Assembly (NCBI GenBank): GCA_003021045.1
Contig: PXRN01000005.1
Span: 19,028 to 83,027 of the forward strand
Source of the DNA: Halobacteriales archaeon QS_4_69_34
GTDB lineage: Archaea > Halobacteriota > Halobacteria > Halobacteriales > Halococcaceae
Direction: 5' to 3'
DNA length: 64,000 bases
The position numbers and the translations under genes are program-made. Every line of letters begins with the position of its first letter. Within the stretch, counting starts at the first letter, position 1. Below are positions 63,355 through 64,000 of the stretch, piece after piece. The notes beneath the pieces are model-generated. The model was given only the letters and a program-made list of their open reading frames with translations, was not told the origin of the DNA and ran no database searches.

Positions 63355-64000
63355 GCCCGCGCTCGGACGCCCCGGCACTTCCCTGCTTCGAGTCGTGCAC
63401 TGCCGATCTACCGTCGGTCGGACGGGCCGCGAGGCGGCTCGGTCCGCTTCCGTCCGCTGAGCGGGGCTGTAGTGCGTACGTCCACGGCGCGAACTCGCCG
63501 TTGAGTTTCGGCCGAACCCCGTCCTGCCTCCTCACACGGCGCGGCAGGGCGGTCACTCGCCGGCATCCATTCCATAGTCGCCGCCGTACTTCATGAAAAG
63601 GTCCCTCAATCTCTATATCTGGTAAAGGATGTTTCAGGTGTTTTCCGGTCAAACAAAGGCCGAGTTCCTCTGATAGACTCTCCCCGAACCTCTTAACGTT
63701 TCCTCGATCCATCCACTCACGCCTCGCTCCCCACGCACAGCCCTATCCCTCACTTGCCACGAGAGACGCGAGACGCGCTTGTGTGCGCGTTCGGAGGGAG
63801 GCGAGTGGCATGAGACATGACGACGATCATAGGGACCTTCACGCGGCTCACAGAGGCGATTTGATTTGAGGCGAAGGATCGTCGTGGCGAGCTGGCCAGC
63901 TCGATCTGGGGGCGATCGAACGGTCCGCGGGAGCGAACGGTCCGCGGGAGCGCGGCCGCCACTGCTCCTCGATGGAGCTATGTCCCAAAATCTTATTACA
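63355..64000. other. 646-bp A+T-richer right edge
   Basis: No full gene. Minus-strand 63712-63594 reads MDRGNVKRFGESLSEELGLC then LTGKHLKHPLPDIEIEGPF and could join, by a one-base shift at CTTTTC, to MKYGGDYGMDAGE with a stop at 63553; a TATA-like ATATAG (63613-63618) lies about 22 nt before that second ATG. Also present are a 17-bp tandem repeat (63919-63952) and a 16-bp palindrome CGAGCTGGCCAGCTCG (63888-63903). An ATG at 63980 opens a frame running off the edge. Confidence 0.45.

Noticed and set aside
63750..63962. 70-codon minus-strand ORF at the right edge
   Set aside because: Basic composition, no promoter at the right distance, and it spans the tandem repeat.

Overview
The window is chromosomal DNA from a haloarchaeon (class Halobacteria). 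The evidence is strong G+C bias at third codon positions, highly acidic predicted proteins, TATA-type promoters about 25-30 nt upstream of starts with few Shine-Dalgarno sites, and archaeal marker genes: proteasome alpha and beta subunits, TFB, ribosomal protein L40e, SUI1/aIF1, TiaS, HMG-CoA synthase, F420 biosynthesis CofE, and Tat-exported lipoproteins. The genus cannot be fixed from sequence alone; a Halococcus- or Halalkalicoccus-like organism would fit. I see no rRNA, tRNA, CRISPR array or intact insertion sequence.

Layout. 0.5-10 kb: Tat-exported metallophosphoesterase, two SRPBCC proteins, a zinc-finger protein, a small FAD protein, an EamA transporter followed by a Thr-rich lipoprotein that lies between two 38-bp direct repeats, a GMC oxidoreductase, and a saccharopine-dehydrogenase-like reductase carrying a frameshift. 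10-16 kb: DUF3179 protein divergent from a kelch lipoprotein, an anchored surface protein, and a TFB divergent from a Bat-type HTH regulator with a perfect inverted repeat between them. 16.5-18 kb: psmA-psmB. 18-26 kb: NikR, an LLM-class oxidoreductase, a CoA transferase, tiaS, threonine synthase and serS. 26-31 kb: NTF2-like protein, a tsr3 gene with an internal deletion, rpl40e, OsmC, patatin, UPF0173 hydrolase and FAH-family hydrolase. 31-37 kb: DUF5793, a phosphohexomutase, an SDR-TIGR04024-epimerase cluster and msrA. 37-45.6 kb: choice-of-anchor-I-like protein, GCS2-like ligase, DRG GTPase with TIGR04206 membrane protein, a GNAT with no normal start codon, a VapBC pair and a tandem glyoxalase. 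45.8-53 kb: surface protein, phosphoglycosyl transferase, UppP, AroD and HMG-CoA synthase. 53-64 kb: second kelch lipoprotein, DUF2150, SUI1, a MoxR-DUF58-transglutaminase operon, DUF7573, mer-cofE, and an A+T-richer, apparently gene-poor right edge.

The gene complement is mostly housekeeping plus cell-envelope functions. The unusual signals are small in scale: a dispersed intergenic element of about 150 bp with at least three copies, gene damage (tsr3 deletion, reductase frameshift, GNAT start loss), and several inverted repeats placed like operators. I found no complete new defence or mobile system; the dispersed element and the tsr3 lesion are the best leads.
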